Notes: generated by a model not told the origin, from the letters alone. 64,000 nt of DNA from Qipengyuania flavescens (GCF_029688735.1 NZ_JARULD010000002.1:496001-560000); one strand, 5' to 3'. Positions 9,734 through 18,960 are shown, numbered from the stretch's first letter. Made by a program: numbers and translations.

Positions 9734-10291
9734 ATGCGTAATATCATCCTTGCCGGTGCAGCAGCCTTGGCTCTCACTGCCGCTCCCGCCATCGCCGACG
9801 ATCACATGGAAGCAGACGCTTATATGTGGACCGACCCTCAGGAAGCCATGTATGATGGCTGGCCGGCCGATCGCCAGACCGCTTATGATGCATGGCCTGC
9901 CAATGTGCAGGAGTATTACTGGACGCTGACGCCAGCGCAGACCAATGGCTGGTGGATGCTGAACGACGAACAGCGCGTGCGCATCTATGAGATGACACCG
10001 CAGCAGCGCTCGACTGCATGGACGCAGATCGCTGCGCAGATGAATGGATCAAGCACCACCGCGACTACGGCCACGACCGCATCGACGTCGGCTTCGACCT
10101 CGCCGCGTTTCGTGAGCAACGAAGTCGCCCAGCCGATCACTCGCAGCACTGCCGCGAACATCTCGGCCGAAGATCTTCCGGTCTGCACGCCGAACCAACA
10201 GGATGGTTGCATCAACAGCTGGGAGAAGAATAGGACTGGCACGAAGCCGCTGGACTATTGGCCGGGTCGTCCCGCCAGCCAGATGGACTGA
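9734..10291 (+). CDS. Secreted 11-residue-repeat protein, paralogue 1
   Basis: Unrecognised 185-residue protein with a clean Sec signal peptide (MRNIILAGAAALALTAAPAIA, cut before DD). The mature protein opens with six consecutive units of 11 residues, among them YDGWPADRQTA, YDAWPANVQEY and YWTLTPAQTNG, with an aromatic or aliphatic residue at position 1, Trp/Leu/Met at position 4 and Gln/Arg near positions 8-9. A Thr/Ser-rich linker and a C-terminal piece with two Cys (VCTPNQQDGC) follow. GGAG at 9721-9724 supports ATG 9734 over the 27-base-upstream ATG. The gene at 10561 shares the repeat block. The repeats loosely recall the Trp/Leu-Pro-Glu-Gln-Arg repeats of DUF3106-type proteins, which is only a suggestion. 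Confidence 0.8.
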   Translation: MRNIILAGAAALALTAAPAIADDHMEADAYMWTDPQEAMYDGWPADRQTAYDAWPANVQEYYWTLTPAQTNGWWMLNDEQRVRIYEMTPQQRSTAWTQIAAQMNGSSTTATTATTASTSASTSPRFVSNEVAQPITRSTAANISAEDLPVCTPNQQDGCINSWEKNRTGTKPLDYWPGRPASQMD

Positions 10292-10345
10292 TTTGAACTA
10301 ATGTATCACAACGTGTCGTAAGTGCGACTTGGGTGTGAGTTCGAG

Positions 10346-10375
10346 GGCGGGACCGTGAAAGCGGTCCCGCCTTTC
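10346..10375 (+). terminator. Rho-independent terminator after the first repeat protein
   Basis: A perfect 10-bp stem (10346-10355 with 10362-10371), loop TGAAAG, followed by TTTCGCTT. It lies 55 bases after the stop at 10291 and separates the two paralogous repeat-protein genes into different transcription units. Confidence 0.85.
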
Positions 10376-10560
10376 GCTTATGCGCGGGATTCCGTTCGCC
10401 GCATTTTTGCCACGATCACCGTTGGGCGGTGCGGAAAGCGCGATTGCGGTCGCGGCAATCCATTGCTTATCGGAAGCGTTTGAAACGATAAGGAAGGTCC
10501 CGGAGGGGTAAGTATTCGGGTCGCGTTCGTTGCGCATGTTCACTTCTGGAGGAAGAGCAC

Positions 10561-11016
10561 ATGCGAAAGACTTTTTGGTACATTCTCGGTGGCCAACTGG
10601 CCACAATTTCTATCCCTGCAATGGCACAGGATGCTGCCGAAACCACGGCACCACCGCCGGCTGATGCCCAGCCTGCCGAGGCGATGATGACGCCCGAACA
10701 GATGGCGGTTGTCGACGGCTGGCCGGAAGAGCGACAGGTCCAGTTCCGGCAGTGGCTGGGCGAGGTGCAGGGGTATTACTGGACGCTTGCTCCCAAGCGG
10801 CAGGAGCTGTTCTGGCGCCTCGCCGACGGCGACAAGCTGGCGATGGTCGCCATGGACGAGGCAGGGCGTGAAGCGGCATGGGGCCAGATAGAAACACAAA
10901 TTGGTGGGGCGGATTCAAGCGAACCCGCTGCCGACGCGGATCCCGATCCAGTAGACGAAACGGATGCTATCGATGAAGCGCATCCCGAACCTGCCAACCC
11001 TATGAAGCGATCGTAA
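10561..11016 (+). CDS. Secreted 11-residue-repeat protein, paralogue 2
   Basis: A 151-residue paralogue of the gene at 9734. It has a signal peptide (MRKTFWYILGGQLATISIPAMA, cut before QD), an Ala/Pro-rich spacer, then the same 11-residue units, for example VDGWPEERQVQ, FRQWLGEVQGY and YWTLAPKRQEL, ending in an AWGQIETQ unit that matches AWTQIAAQ of the first protein. The C-terminus is an acidic Asp/Glu/Pro tail instead of the Cys-containing end of paralogue 1. A strong GGAGGAAG site sits 8 bases before the ATG. Function unknown; a periplasmic location is inferred. Confidence 0.8.
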   Translation: MRKTFWYILGGQLATISIPAMAQDAAETTAPPPADAQPAEAMMTPEQMAVVDGWPEERQVQFRQWLGEVQGYYWTLAPKRQELFWRLADGDKLAMVAMDEAGREAAWGQIETQIGGADSSEPAADADPDPVDETDAIDEAHPEPANPMKRS

Positions 11017-11022
11017 AGCGCC

Positions 11023-11577
11023 TCACGCCGCGTCGGTAGCGAGCCTCAGGAGCGAGAGGCGAGCCTTGCCGACGCGGCGATCCGCCATGCATTCGAGCCC
11101 GTTCACTCGCGGTTCTTCCTTCGTGCCGGTTTCGAGCGCGATCCAGGTCGTGGGGTCGATCCACCCGAGCCGCAGCATGCGATCCAGAGCGACTTCACCC
11201 GCGCCGGTCCCATAAGGTGGATCGAGCAGGATCAGCTGGTGCGCGGATTTCGCCGGGCCGAGACTCATCACCGATGCCTGCTGTACGCTGGCCCTGGTCC
11301 GTGCCTCGAAGGTTTCGATATTGCTGCGGATCGCCCTCACCGCCGCGCTGTCCTGCTCGACGAACAGGCAGGAGGCCGCGCCGCGCGACAGCGCTTCCAG
11401 GCCGAGCGCGCCCGAGCCGGCGAAGAGGTCGAGCACGTGCAACTCGTCGAAGCTGCCGAGTCGGCTTGCTAGCATGTTGAACAGCGTCTCGCGCGTCCGG
11501 TCCGCGGTGGGACGGGTTGCCTCGCCCGGCGGCGCGACCAGCTTGCGTCCGCGCCAGTCGCCCGCAATGATCCTCAC
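11023..11577 (-). CDS. rsmD: 16S rRNA (guanine966-N2)-methyltransferase
   Basis: Methylates N2 of G966 in 16S rRNA. It starts RIIAGDWRGRKL like other RsmD proteins, has the SAM motif VLDLFAGSGALGLEALSRGA and the catalytic DPPY (LILLDPPYGTG). The start is a GTG at 11577 overlapping the rluB stop (GTGA), so translation is coupled. The longer in-frame extension upstream is the rluB gene read in another frame and is not part of the protein. 184 residues, normal size. Confidence 0.94.
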   Translation of the reverse strand: MRIIAGDWRGRKLVAPPGEATRPTADRTRETLFNMLASRLGSFDELHVLDLFAGSGALGLEALSRGAASCLFVEQDSAAVRAIRSNIETFEARTRASVQQASVMSLGPAKSAHQLILLDPPYGTGAGEVALDRMLRLGWIDPTTWIALETGTKEEPRVNGLECMADRRVGKARLSLLRLATDAA

Positions 11578-12341
11578 TGGCGGCCCCCGCGTGCAAGTTC
11601 GCGCTTGAAGCCTGCGACATCGCCGCGCTTGATCTCCAGCGCCTGTCCGCGCGGCAGGTCGCCGATATGGAATGGGCCGTAACCGATGCGCAGCAGGCGG
11701 TTCACCTCCAGTCCGAGATGCTCCAGCACGCGGCGCACCTCGCGGTTCTTGCCTTCGCGCAAGGTCAGCTCGATCCAACGATTGCGACCGGACCCGCGTT
11801 CGAGATTCGCTTCGATCCGCCCGTACCGAATCCCATCGACTTCCACGCCCTCGATCAGCTCGTCCAATTGCGCCTGCGTCACATCGCCGAACGCACGGGC
11901 GCGATAGGTTCGCGGCACGCCGCTGGAGGGCAGCTCCATCGCGCGCTTCATCTCGCCATCATTTGTGAGCAGCAACAGCCCTTCCGTGTTGTAGTCGAGC
12001 CGGCCCACCGGCATCACACGGCCCGCATCTTTCGGCAGGGCATTGCGCAGCGCGGCGTAGATCGTGGGGCGTCCCTTGGGATCGTGCTCGGTCGTCAGCA
12101 TGCCCGAGGGCTTGTGGAAGGCGAACAGCCGAGTTTCTTCCGCCTTGCCGACCGGCTTGCCGTCCACCGTCACCCCGCGCAAGCTGTCGAGCTTGATTGC
12201 CGGCGTGTCGAGCACCTTGCCGTCGAGAGCGATGCGCCCGTCGGCGATCATGCGCTCGATCTCGCGCCTGCTGGCCACACCTGCGCGCGCGAGCAGCTTG
12301 GCGATGCGGTCGCCAGCTTCGGGAAGTCGGTTGTCGGACAT
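11574..12341 (-). CDS. rluB: 23S rRNA pseudouridine synthase (RluB family)
   Basis: An N-terminal S4 RNA-binding domain (RIAKLLARAGVASRREIERMI) is followed by the RsuA/RluB catalytic domain. The active-site Asp is in GRLDYNTEGLLLLTNDG and the KNREVRR motif comes later. RluB converts U2605 of 23S rRNA. RsuA and RluF have the same architecture, so the exact uridine is by closest resemblance. Paired with rsmD, another rRNA modifier, by a 4-base overlap. 255 residues. Confidence 0.9.
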   Translation of the reverse strand: MSDNRLPEAGDRIAKLLARAGVASRREIERMIADGRIALDGKVLDTPAIKLDSLRGVTVDGKPVGKAEETRLFAFHKPSGMLTTEHDPKGRPTIYAALRNALPKDAGRVMPVGRLDYNTEGLLLLTNDGEMKRAMELPSSGVPRTYRARAFGDVTQAQLDELIEGVEVDGIRYGRIEANLERGSGRNRWIELTLREGKNREVRRVLEHLGLEVNRLLRIGYGPFHIGDLPRGQALEIKRGDVAGFKRELARGGRQ

Positions 12342-12359
12342 GAGGGCGCGGTTAGGCGC

Positions 12360-13523
12360 TCAGTTCACAGCGCGCAAGGCTTCCTCGACCGTCTCGTGAT
12401 AGCGCCTGATGCCGCCCTCCATTGTCCCGAGGGTAAGATGCGGGACCGCTCCCGTCGAAAGGCCCTGCTGGCCGAGTTCCGCGGCGCGGAAATCCTCGCT
12501 CGCGAATACGCCACCATCGAGCAGCGCCCAGCTGCGCTCCCAATGATCGCGCGCCTTGTCGGTGGCAGGATGCTCGGGGATGAGCATGAAATCTTCCACC
12601 AAGGTGCGGTCGTGCGCCTGCGGCATCATCACCATCACATTGATGTAGTCGGGGCTGGGAATGATCAGCGCGCCCGGAAGCAGCTGGTAGGCGAAAGTCA
12701 CGACGCGGCGCAGCGCGGCCATGTCGGTGAGGTCGATGCCCTCCATCTCTTCCAGTCGCCCCACCGCGCTGCGCGAATGCGGGCCGATCATGTCGCCGCT
12801 GGTCGCGCCGTCCTTGAAGAACGGGCCGATGGTTTTCGCATGCAGGCGGGTGACGTGATAGCTTTCGAGGAAGGCATCCATGATGAGCTTCCAGTTTCCT
12901 GCGACCTCGTGAATCTTTCTGCGGAAGAGCACGTGGTCGCCCATGCCGAGCGCGTCGAAATCCTCGCCCAGCGTATTCGCCAAACCGAAGTCCGCTGTCT
13001 CCTCCTGCGGACAGAACCAGATCAGCCCGCCGGTTTCGCGCGATGGTAGTTCGACAAGGCCATAGTCGCCCTTGTCCAGGCCGGGAAAGGTGTCGGGCCG
13101 GGGCAGGGCGAGCAGCCTTCCATCCACGGCGTAGGTCCATGCGTGATAGGGACAGACGAGCTTCTTCGTGCACTGCACGTCGGCGCCTTCGACCAGACGG
13201 GTACCGCGATGGCGGCAGACGTTGAGGAAGACATGAACAGCACCTTCGGCATCGCGCGTGATCAGCAGCGGGCGACCCGTGGCGTCATGAGGCACCGCCA
13301 TGCCCGGGTCGGGCAGCAGCGCCGAAGGGCACAGGATCTGCGGCATCCGGTCGTAGATTGCCGCTTTCTCGCGCGCCCAATACTCCGGGTCGGTATAGAC
13401 GGAGGCGGGCACGGTGCTTGGCTCGGCAGCATCGCGCTTGCGGTCTTCGGCAATGTCTTTGGCCAGCGCCAGCATCCCGTCTGTCGGGCGGCGTTCAGGC
13501 AGCGTCTTTGTCGGAACGTCCAC
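12360..13523 (-). CDS. Rieske non-haem iron oxygenase, alpha subunit type
   Basis: The Rieske [2Fe-2S] ligands are visible as CRHRGT...CPYHAWTY (Cys-X-His...Cys-X2-His, about residues 83-110). The C-terminal catalytic domain contains the mononuclear iron motif ESYHVTRLH. Such proteins hydroxylate aromatic or other hydrophobic substrates, usually with a separate reductase and sometimes a beta subunit, none of which is adjacent. It starts at GTG 13523 with AAGGAA upstream. It is divergent from the AmpG-like permease, 71 bases away. Substrate unknown. 387 residues. Confidence 0.88.
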   Translation of the reverse strand: MDVPTKTLPERRPTDGMLALAKDIAEDRKRDAAEPSTVPASVYTDPEYWAREKAAIYDRMPQILCPSALLPDPGMAVPHDATGRPLLITRDAEGAVHVFLNVCRHRGTRLVEGADVQCTKKLVCPYHAWTYAVDGRLLALPRPDTFPGLDKGDYGLVELPSRETGGLIWFCPQEETADFGLANTLGEDFDALGMGDHVLFRRKIHEVAGNWKLIMDAFLESYHVTRLHAKTIGPFFKDGATSGDMIGPHSRSAVGRLEEMEGIDLTDMAALRRVVTFAYQLLPGALIIPSPDYINVMVMMPQAHDRTLVEDFMLIPEHPATDKARDHWERSWALLDGGVFASEDFRAAELGQQGLSTGAVPHLTLGTMEGGIRRYHETVEEALRAVN

Positions 13524-13594
13524 TGTGCTGTTCCTTTCTCTCTCCAGCGGCTAGTGTCGCAAGAAATCACGATATTTGCAAAGGATGCCTGTGT

Positions 13595-15319
13595 ATGGCC
13601 GAAGCCGCCGAGACCAAGAAGATTTCCGCATGGCGGGCGCTCGGCATGGCTCTGGGGGATCGCAAGACCGGCTTCATGCTGCTGTTCGGCTTTGCCAGCG
13701 GCCTGCCTTTTGCGCTGTTTCTCGGTACGCTGTTCGCCTGGCTGACGGAAGCGGAAGTCGATCTGGAGACGATGGGCATCTTCTCGCTGATCGGCCTCGC
13801 CTATGCATTCCAGTTCCTGTGGTCGCCGCTCATCGACAAGGTCAATATCCCCATGCTGCGCAAGCTCGGCAGGCGGAAGCAATGGATCGTGCCGATGCAG
13901 CTGCTGTTGGGCGCGATCCTCATCACGATGAGCCTTCTGGAGCCACGCACACAACTCGGCTGGTTTTCATTGCTCGCCGGCATTGGCGCTTTCGCCAGCG
14001 CGACGCAGGACATTGCGATCAATGCCTGGCGTATCGATGTGGCGGACGAACGTGCCACCATCGACATCCTCTCGACCGTTTATCAGATGGGCTACCGACT
14101 CTCTTCGCTCGTCGGGGGGGCGCTCGGGCTGATCATCGCAGCGCGTATCGGCTGGCCCCAGACCTATATGATGATGGGGGGTATTCTGCTGTTCGTGGGC
14201 TTTGTCGGCCTGTGGGCGCCCAATGCCTCCGGTGTCGCCGAAGAGAATCAGGGCGACGAACAGGTCCGCGCATTGCGAATGGCTGGCGAATTGAATCCGC
14301 ACATCCGCAATCGCGCGCTCGCACTGGTCGGCTTGCTGTGGGCAGGTGCGATCGGCATCGTGCTCGCCTTCATGGTCATGTCCATGACTTACGCGCCGGA
14401 GGATCGGCCGAACCCGACGGAATTTACGGTCAACGTCGGTCCGTGGATCATCGTGGCTACGATCATCCTGCCTGCGCTGATCGCCGGTTGGCTCGCTTCG
14501 CAGAAAAAGCAGGGCAAGCATTTGCTGAGTGAAGATGCGCCGCCGGTGAGCGGGGGTTCTTATGCGCTCGACCATCTCTATCGCGCGCTGGTGCTGCCGC
14601 TGGTCGAATTTGTCGGCCGGATGGGCTGGTCGCTGGTGTTGATCCTCGCGGTCGTGCTGACCTATCGCATTTGCGATGCAATCTGGGGGACCTTCGCCTA
14701 CCCCTTCTACCTCGGCGAGCTGGAGTACACGAACGACGATGTGGCCTTCGCCTCGAAATTCTTCGGCGTGGGCGCAATTATCGCAGGCTTGGCGCTGGGT
14801 GGCCTCATGCTCACAACGATCGGCCGCATGGCGACGCTGCTGATCGGCGGCATTCTCGCTGCGCTGACCAACCTGCTCTACGCCGACATGGCCATCGGGG
14901 GCGCGAATATGCAAGCGTTCAGCGATGCCGTGGGCTTCACCTATCTGATCGAACAGGTTCCCGGCATCGGCGATGCCGAACTTGCCAGACTGACCATCAC
15001 CATCGCATTCGAGAACCTTGCTATCGGGATTGCAGGGGCGGCCTATATTGCCTGGCTGTCCTCGATCGTGTCGAAGAAATTCAGCGCGGTGCAATACGCG
15101 CTGCTGTCATCGCTCACGCTGCTGGTCGGCACGCTCGGCCGCGGTGCGCTGGGCGAGATGATCGAGAACCAGGGCTATTACGACGTCTTCATCCTGACTA
15201 CCTGGATCGGACTGGGCGCAGCGGTCCTCGTGTGCATCGAGTGGTGGCGTGAAAGCCGCTCGAAAGCGGCCGCGGGCATCGTTGCACCGGAGGCCGGTGA
15301 GAGCGTACCGGCAGAGTAG
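13595..15319 (+). CDS. ampG: AmpG-type MFS permease (muropeptide transporter family)
   Basis: Matches the AmpG family in its N-terminal half: GFASGLPFALFLGTLFAWL (helix 1), LIGLAYAFQFLWSPLID, ASATQDIAINAWRIDV and GYRLSSLVGGALGLIIAA. AmpG brings GlcNAc-anhydroMurNAc peptides from the periplasm into the cytoplasm for cell wall recycling. At 574 residues it is about 80 longer than the E. coli protein; extra loops lie around residues 210-230 and 300-330. ATG 13595 has AAGGA nine bases upstream. The family is clear; transport of muropeptides is inferred. Confidence 0.85.
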   Translation: MAEAAETKKISAWRALGMALGDRKTGFMLLFGFASGLPFALFLGTLFAWLTEAEVDLETMGIFSLIGLAYAFQFLWSPLIDKVNIPMLRKLGRRKQWIVPMQLLLGAILITMSLLEPRTQLGWFSLLAGIGAFASATQDIAINAWRIDVADERATIDILSTVYQMGYRLSSLVGGALGLIIAARIGWPQTYMMMGGILLFVGFVGLWAPNASGVAEENQGDEQVRALRMAGELNPHIRNRALALVGLLWAGAIGIVLAFMVMSMTYAPEDRPNPTEFTVNVGPWIIVATIILPALIAGWLASQKKQGKHLLSEDAPPVSGGSYALDHLYRALVLPLVEFVGRMGWSLVLILAVVLTYRICDAIWGTFAYPFYLGELEYTNDDVAFASKFFGVGAIIAGLALGGLMLTTIGRMATLLIGGILAALTNLLYADMAIGGANMQAFSDAVGFTYLIEQVPGIGDAELARLTITIAFENLAIGIAGAAYIAWLSSIVSKKFSAVQYALLSSLTLLVGTLGRGALGEMIENQGYYDVFILTTWIGLGAAVLVCIEWWRESRSKAAAGIVAPEAGESVPAE

Positions 15320-15388
15320 CCGGTAGCGCTCCCATTTTCTCGCCAATTTAAGTCCGCGATAACCTCTTTCGTTGTAGCCCTGTCGGCA

Positions 15389-15784
15389 ATGGGGACGCAG
15401 CAACACGAAAACACATCACCGATAGAGCGCGACTTCCTGCGCCTGCCACTCGGTGTACTCGGCTATCTCGAAACGCTCGAGGGTCGCAAGCGGGTGGAGA
15501 TTGTCGATCTGTCGCAGGGAGGGGCGCACATCCTGCTGTTGGAGCACGATGATCGGGCCGCGAGCGACATATCGGATTGCTTTCTCAAATGGTTGCAGTT
15601 CGACGCCTTCGGGACGGTAACGTGGAAGGATGGTCCGCGCATGGGTCTCGTCTTCGAACAGCCGTTGCGTCCCGGTGTGATTAAGGAAACGAAGAAGCAG
15701 GCCCCCATTATGGTGCGCCGCGATTTCGACGAGCTGCGCGATGCGGCAAAGCTCTGGTCGAAGGGCGTGTTCCCGAGCACCTGA
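15389..15784 (+). CDS. PilZ-like domain protein
   Basis: A 131-residue single-domain protein with a VEIVDLSQGGAHI segment, which fits the DxSxxG half of the PilZ c-di-GMP signature, followed by a beta-rich stretch (GTVTWKDGPRMGLVFEQPL) typical of PilZ barrels. The usual RxxxR half is degenerate (an ERDFLR segment lies in the expected area), so c-di-GMP binding is uncertain. It is convergent with folC, the two stops being 6 bases apart. Confidence 0.7.
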   Translation: MGTQQHENTSPIERDFLRLPLGVLGYLETLEGRKRVEIVDLSQGGAHILLLEHDDRAASDISDCFLKWLQFDAFGTVTWKDGPRMGLVFEQPLRPGVIKETKKQAPIMVRRDFDELRDAAKLWSKGVFPST

Positions 15785-15790
15785 ACCCGG

Positions 15791-17050
15791 TCAGTCTGGC
15801 AGCTCGCCGTTCAGCCTGAGCACTTCTCCTGCGAGATATAGCGAGCCGGCGATGAGCACGGGCAGCTCGTCTTTCGACAAAGCGGCCATCGCTTCCGGCA
15901 AATCGGTTGCAGCACGGGCACCCGGCCCGAAAGCTTCGGGTCCGTGGTGATCGTGCCCGGGTACCGGGACCACCGTGAGGCTGGCGATCGAGCTTGCCAG
16001 CGGTTCGATCAGCGCCTGCGGATCCTTCGCCCCCAGCATGCCGAGGATGAGGTGGATGCGTTGGCCGCGAAAGTGTTCGGCCAGCATCTCGCCGGCGGAA
16101 CGATTATGACCACCGTCGAGCCAGACTTCGCGCTCGCCTGCGAGGGGGCCCTTCGAAAGCCGGTGTAGGCGCGCAGGCCATTCGGTGCGGGCGAGGCCGC
16201 GTTCGATGGCTGCTTCGGAAACCGTCAACCTGCCTTGCGAGGCGAGCATCGCGACGGCGAGGGCTGCGTTCCAATGCTGGTGGGCACCCGGCAAGCCGAG
16301 GTCCTTGCGGGACAGGTGCTCGACCAGCGATGGATCGACGTCCCGAATGATCGCTCCCTTTTTCGCCGCCACAGCTGCAATCGCGTCACGAGCGATTTCG
16401 GGATAGGTCTCGCCCAACGTCACCAGCGGCACACCCCGCTTGGCGATTCCGGCCTTCTCGAAGGCGATGCGCGCGATGGGTTCCGCCGGCACGCCCGTGT
16501 CCGGCGCGAGGAGGAAGCGCTCGTGGTCGATCCCCAGCGCGGCGATGCCGCAGGCGGCGAGCACTTCGGGCTCCAGCACGTTGGTCGCGTCGAACCGGCC
16601 GCCGAGGCCGACCTCGACCACACAGGCATCTGCGGGCACGCGGGCGAACTCGGTAAAGGCGGCGGCGATGGTGACTTCGAAGAAGCTCGGTTCGAGATCG
16701 GCACCAGCATCGAGGACCTCTTCGAGGACCGCAGCCAGCCGCTCGTCGGAGATCAGCTCGCCCGCGAGCCGAATGCGCTCGTTGTAGCGCACGAGATGCG
16801 GGCTGGTGGTGACGTGGACGCGGTAGCCTTCCGCCTCCAGCATCGCGCGCAGGAAGGCACAGGTCGATCCCTTGCCGTTGGTGCCGGCGACATGGAAGGT
16901 CGGCGGCAGGCGCGTGTGCGGGTCGCCGAGCCGCGCCAGCAACGCGCGGATCGTGTCGAGGCCGAGCCTGCCTTGCGGCACGGACAGCGCAACCAGCCGG
17001 TCGAGCTGGCGCTGGACATCGGGACTGTCGGAGCGGGCGAAGTCCCGCAT
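15791..17050 (-). CDS. folC: Bifunctional folylpolyglutamate / dihydrofolate synthase
   Basis: A Mur-ligase-fold enzyme that adds Glu to dihydropteroate and to folates. The ATP loop is GTNGKGSTCAFLRAM, followed by TSPHLVRYNERI, the family's omega-loop region. The C-terminal ligase domain has LDGGHNRSAGEML. It is last in the minus-strand series trpA-accD-folC, 8 bases after the accD stop. This accD-folC order is common in proteobacteria. 419 residues. Confidence 0.95.
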   Translation of the reverse strand: MRDFARSDSPDVQRQLDRLVALSVPQGRLGLDTIRALLARLGDPHTRLPPTFHVAGTNGKGSTCAFLRAMLEAEGYRVHVTTSPHLVRYNERIRLAGELISDERLAAVLEEVLDAGADLEPSFFEVTIAAAFTEFARVPADACVVEVGLGGRFDATNVLEPEVLAACGIAALGIDHERFLLAPDTGVPAEPIARIAFEKAGIAKRGVPLVTLGETYPEIARDAIAAVAAKKGAIIRDVDPSLVEHLSRKDLGLPGAHQHWNAALAVAMLASQGRLTVSEAAIERGLARTEWPARLHRLSKGPLAGEREVWLDGGHNRSAGEMLAEHFRGQRIHLILGMLGAKDPQALIEPLASSIASLTVVPVPGHDHHGPEAFGPGARAATDLPEAMAALSKDELPVLIAGSLYLAGEVLRLNGELPD

Positions 17051-17058
17051 GACGGGGC

Positions 17059-17907
17059 TCAGGCGGCCTCGGCAGGCGCCAGATAGTCGAGCAGCGTCGC
17101 CAGCGTGTCCTTAAGGTCGTGGCGATGCACCACCATGTCGACCATGCCGTGCTTGTGGAGGTACTCGGCGCGCTGGAACCCGTCGGGCAACTGCTCGCGG
17201 ATGGTGTCCTGGATCACGCGCTGGCCCGCAAAGCCGATGAGGGCCCCGGGTTCGGCGATATGGATGTCGCCCAGCATGGCATAGCTGGCCGTCACGCCGC
17301 CGGTGGTCGGGTCGGTCAGCAGCACGATATAGGGGAGGCCAGCCTCTTTCAGGCGGCGTGTCATCACGGTCGCCTTGGGCATCTGCATCAGGCTGAGAAT
17401 GCCTTCCTGCATGCGCGCGCCGCCCGCGGCGGTGACCGCGATATAGGGCGCACGGCGGGTCAGCGCACGCTCGACCCCCTGGCAGAACGCAGTGCCCACA
17501 GCCATGCCCATCGATCCGCCCATGAAGCCGAAATCCTGCACCCCGACGACCGCCGGCTTGCCCTCGATCGCGCCGGAGCCGACGATGAAGGCGTCCTTGT
17601 GCGGGCTCTTCGCGCGGGCCTTCTTCAGGCGGTCGGTATACTTCATCGAATCGCGGAACTTGAGGGGGTCTTCCTTCACCTCGGGGACGGGAAGGACCTC
17701 ATAGCCTTCGTCCAGCAGCTGGCGCAGGCGTTCGTCCGCGCCGATCCGGCCGTGGTGGTCGCAGCGCGGGCAGACGTAAGCGTTCTCTTCGTATTCCTGC
17801 GCGAAGACCATCTGCTGGCAGCTGGGGCACTTGACCCACAGATCCTTGTCGGTGGTGCGCTTGGACAGCGAGGTGATGGAATTGCGGACGCGGGTGAACC
17901 AGTTCAT
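17059..17907 (-). CDS. accD: Acetyl-CoA carboxylase carboxyltransferase beta subunit
   Basis: With AccA it transfers the carboxyl group from biotin to acetyl-CoA, giving malonyl-CoA for fatty acid synthesis. The N-terminal zinc ribbon is visible ([12 protein letters not shown]...[11 protein letters not shown], four Cys). The crotonase-like core follows, with [33 protein letters not shown] and [15 protein letters not shown]. The gene starts 3 bases after the trpA stop region in the shared transcript. 282 residues. Confidence 0.97.
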   Translation of the reverse strand: MNWFTRVRNSITSLSKRTTDKDLWVKCPSCQQMVFAQEYEENAYVCPRCDHHGRIGADERLRQLLDEGYEVLPVPEVKEDPLKFRDSMKYTDRLKKARAKSPHKDAFIVGSGAIEGKPAVVGVQDFGFMGGSMGMAVGTAFCQGVERALTRRAPYIAVTAAGGARMQEGILSLMQMPKATVMTRRLKEAGLPYIVLLTDPTTGGVTASYAMLGDIHIAEPGALIGFAGQRVIQDTIREQLPDGFQRAEYLHKHGMVDMVVHRHDLKDTLATLLDYLAPAEAA

Positions 17908-17910
17908 GGG

Positions 17911-18705
17911 CTAGCCCCTTGCCGCCGAATGGACGGCCTTGGCAAGCCCTGCGGTAAGCTCGCGCAGCTTAGCCGGAGCATCTCCACCATGCTCGGCGAC
18001 CAGTTCGACCAGTGCAGAGCCGACCACCACGCCGTCGGCCACGCGTGCGATCTCGCCCGCCTGTTCGGGCGTGCGCACGCCGAAGCCGACTGCGACGGGA
18101 ATGTCGGTCGATCGCTTTATGCGGGTGACATTGGCCTCGATCGATTCGATCGCGGCCTGCTGCATGCCGGTGATGCCCGCGACCGCAACGTAGTAGAGGA
18201 AGCCCTCGCTGCCCTCGACCACGGCAGGCAGGCGCTTGTCGTCCGTTGTCGGCGTGGCGAGACGGATCGGGGCGATGCCTGCCTCACGGAGTGCGGGGCC
18301 GAGTGCGTCGTCCTCTTCGGGCGGAATATCGACGCAGATCACGCCGTCGACGCCAGCGTCTTCGGCGGCAGAGGCGAACCATTCCGGCCCGCGCCGGATC
18401 ATGGGGTTTGCATAGCCCATCAGCACCAGCGGGACGTCCGGATGGCGTCCGCGAAACTCGGTGGCGATGCGCAGCACATCGGCGGTGGTCGTACCTGCGC
18501 CGAGCGAGCGAATATTGGCCTTCTGGATCGCGGGGCCATCGGCCATGGGATCGGTGAAGGGCATCCCCAGCTCGATCACATCCGCGCCGCCCTCGACCAG
18601 CGCGTCGAGATTGGCCGCCGTGTCGCCGTCGCCTGCGGTGACGAAGCAGACGAGCGCGGGGTGGGGCTTGGCGAAAGCTGCGGAGAGGCGATTCGAGGTG
18701 GTCAT
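17911..18705 (-). CDS. trpA: Tryptophan synthase alpha chain
   Basis: Cleaves indole-3-glycerol phosphate to indole, which tunnels to TrpB. TIM-barrel signatures include VCFVTAGDGD, VIELGMPFTDPMADGPAIQ (with the catalytic Glu), GVICVDIPPEE and VAVGFGVRTPEQA. ATG 18705 is preferred; an in-frame ATG at 18723 adds six residues and neither has a good ribosome site. Unusually it does not follow trpB directly: a membrane protein gene and 243 bases of non-coding DNA lie between. Confidence 0.96.
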   Translation of the reverse strand: MTTSNRLSAAFAKPHPALVCFVTAGDGDTAANLDALVEGGADVIELGMPFTDPMADGPAIQKANIRSLGAGTTTADVLRIATEFRGRHPDVPLVLMGYANPMIRRGPEWFASAAEDAGVDGVICVDIPPEEDDALGPALREAGIAPIRLATPTTDDKRLPAVVEGSEGFLYYVAVAGITGMQQAAIESIEANVTRIKRSTDIPVAVGFGVRTPEQAGEIARVADGVVVGSALVELVAEHGGDAPAKLRELTAGLAKAVHSAARG

Positions 18706-18941
18706 AGGGTCAGGTTCGTTCATCTAACTTGGCGGAAATCCGAGACATGGACCGCATGTTACACTGTTCAGGCGGGAAAAAGCCGGGGGCGGACAAATGG
18801 GTTGGCTTTCGCGCAAATGAAGTGAGGGAAAGAGGACAATTCATGGGTTCCCTTTGCACGGATATGAGGGCGTAGGACAGCCCTTCAATCTTTCGCCACC
18901 CCGGCCATCGAGCCGAAGCCCCACCTCTTCAAGGAGATGGA

Positions 18942-18960
18942 CCCCGGATCAAGTCCGGGG
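18942..18960. repeat. Short palindromic repeat in the trpB-trpA gap
   Basis: CCCCGGA and TCCGGGG separated by TCAAG form a 7-bp hairpin, with flanking GATGGA on the left and CGACGA on the right. From general knowledge, very similar GGACCCCGGATCAAGTCCGGGG elements are scattered through many alphaproteobacterial genomes as REP-like repeats. It supplies the stop codon of the small membrane protein gene. Confidence 0.75.

Noticed and set aside
11029..11078. GCCGCGTCGG inverted repeat near the rsmD 3' end as a terminator
   Set aside because: The loop is about 30 bases, it lies inside the coding region and has no T tract.
12360..15319. Aromatic degradation island (Rieske oxygenase plus transporter)
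   Set aside because: No reductase, ferredoxin or ring-cleavage gene is nearby and the transporter matches AmpG; the isomerase-like gene at 48646 is 35 kb away.
17119..18825. Open frame of about 570 codons opposite accD and trpA
   Set aside because: Mirror frame of two well-conserved genes.
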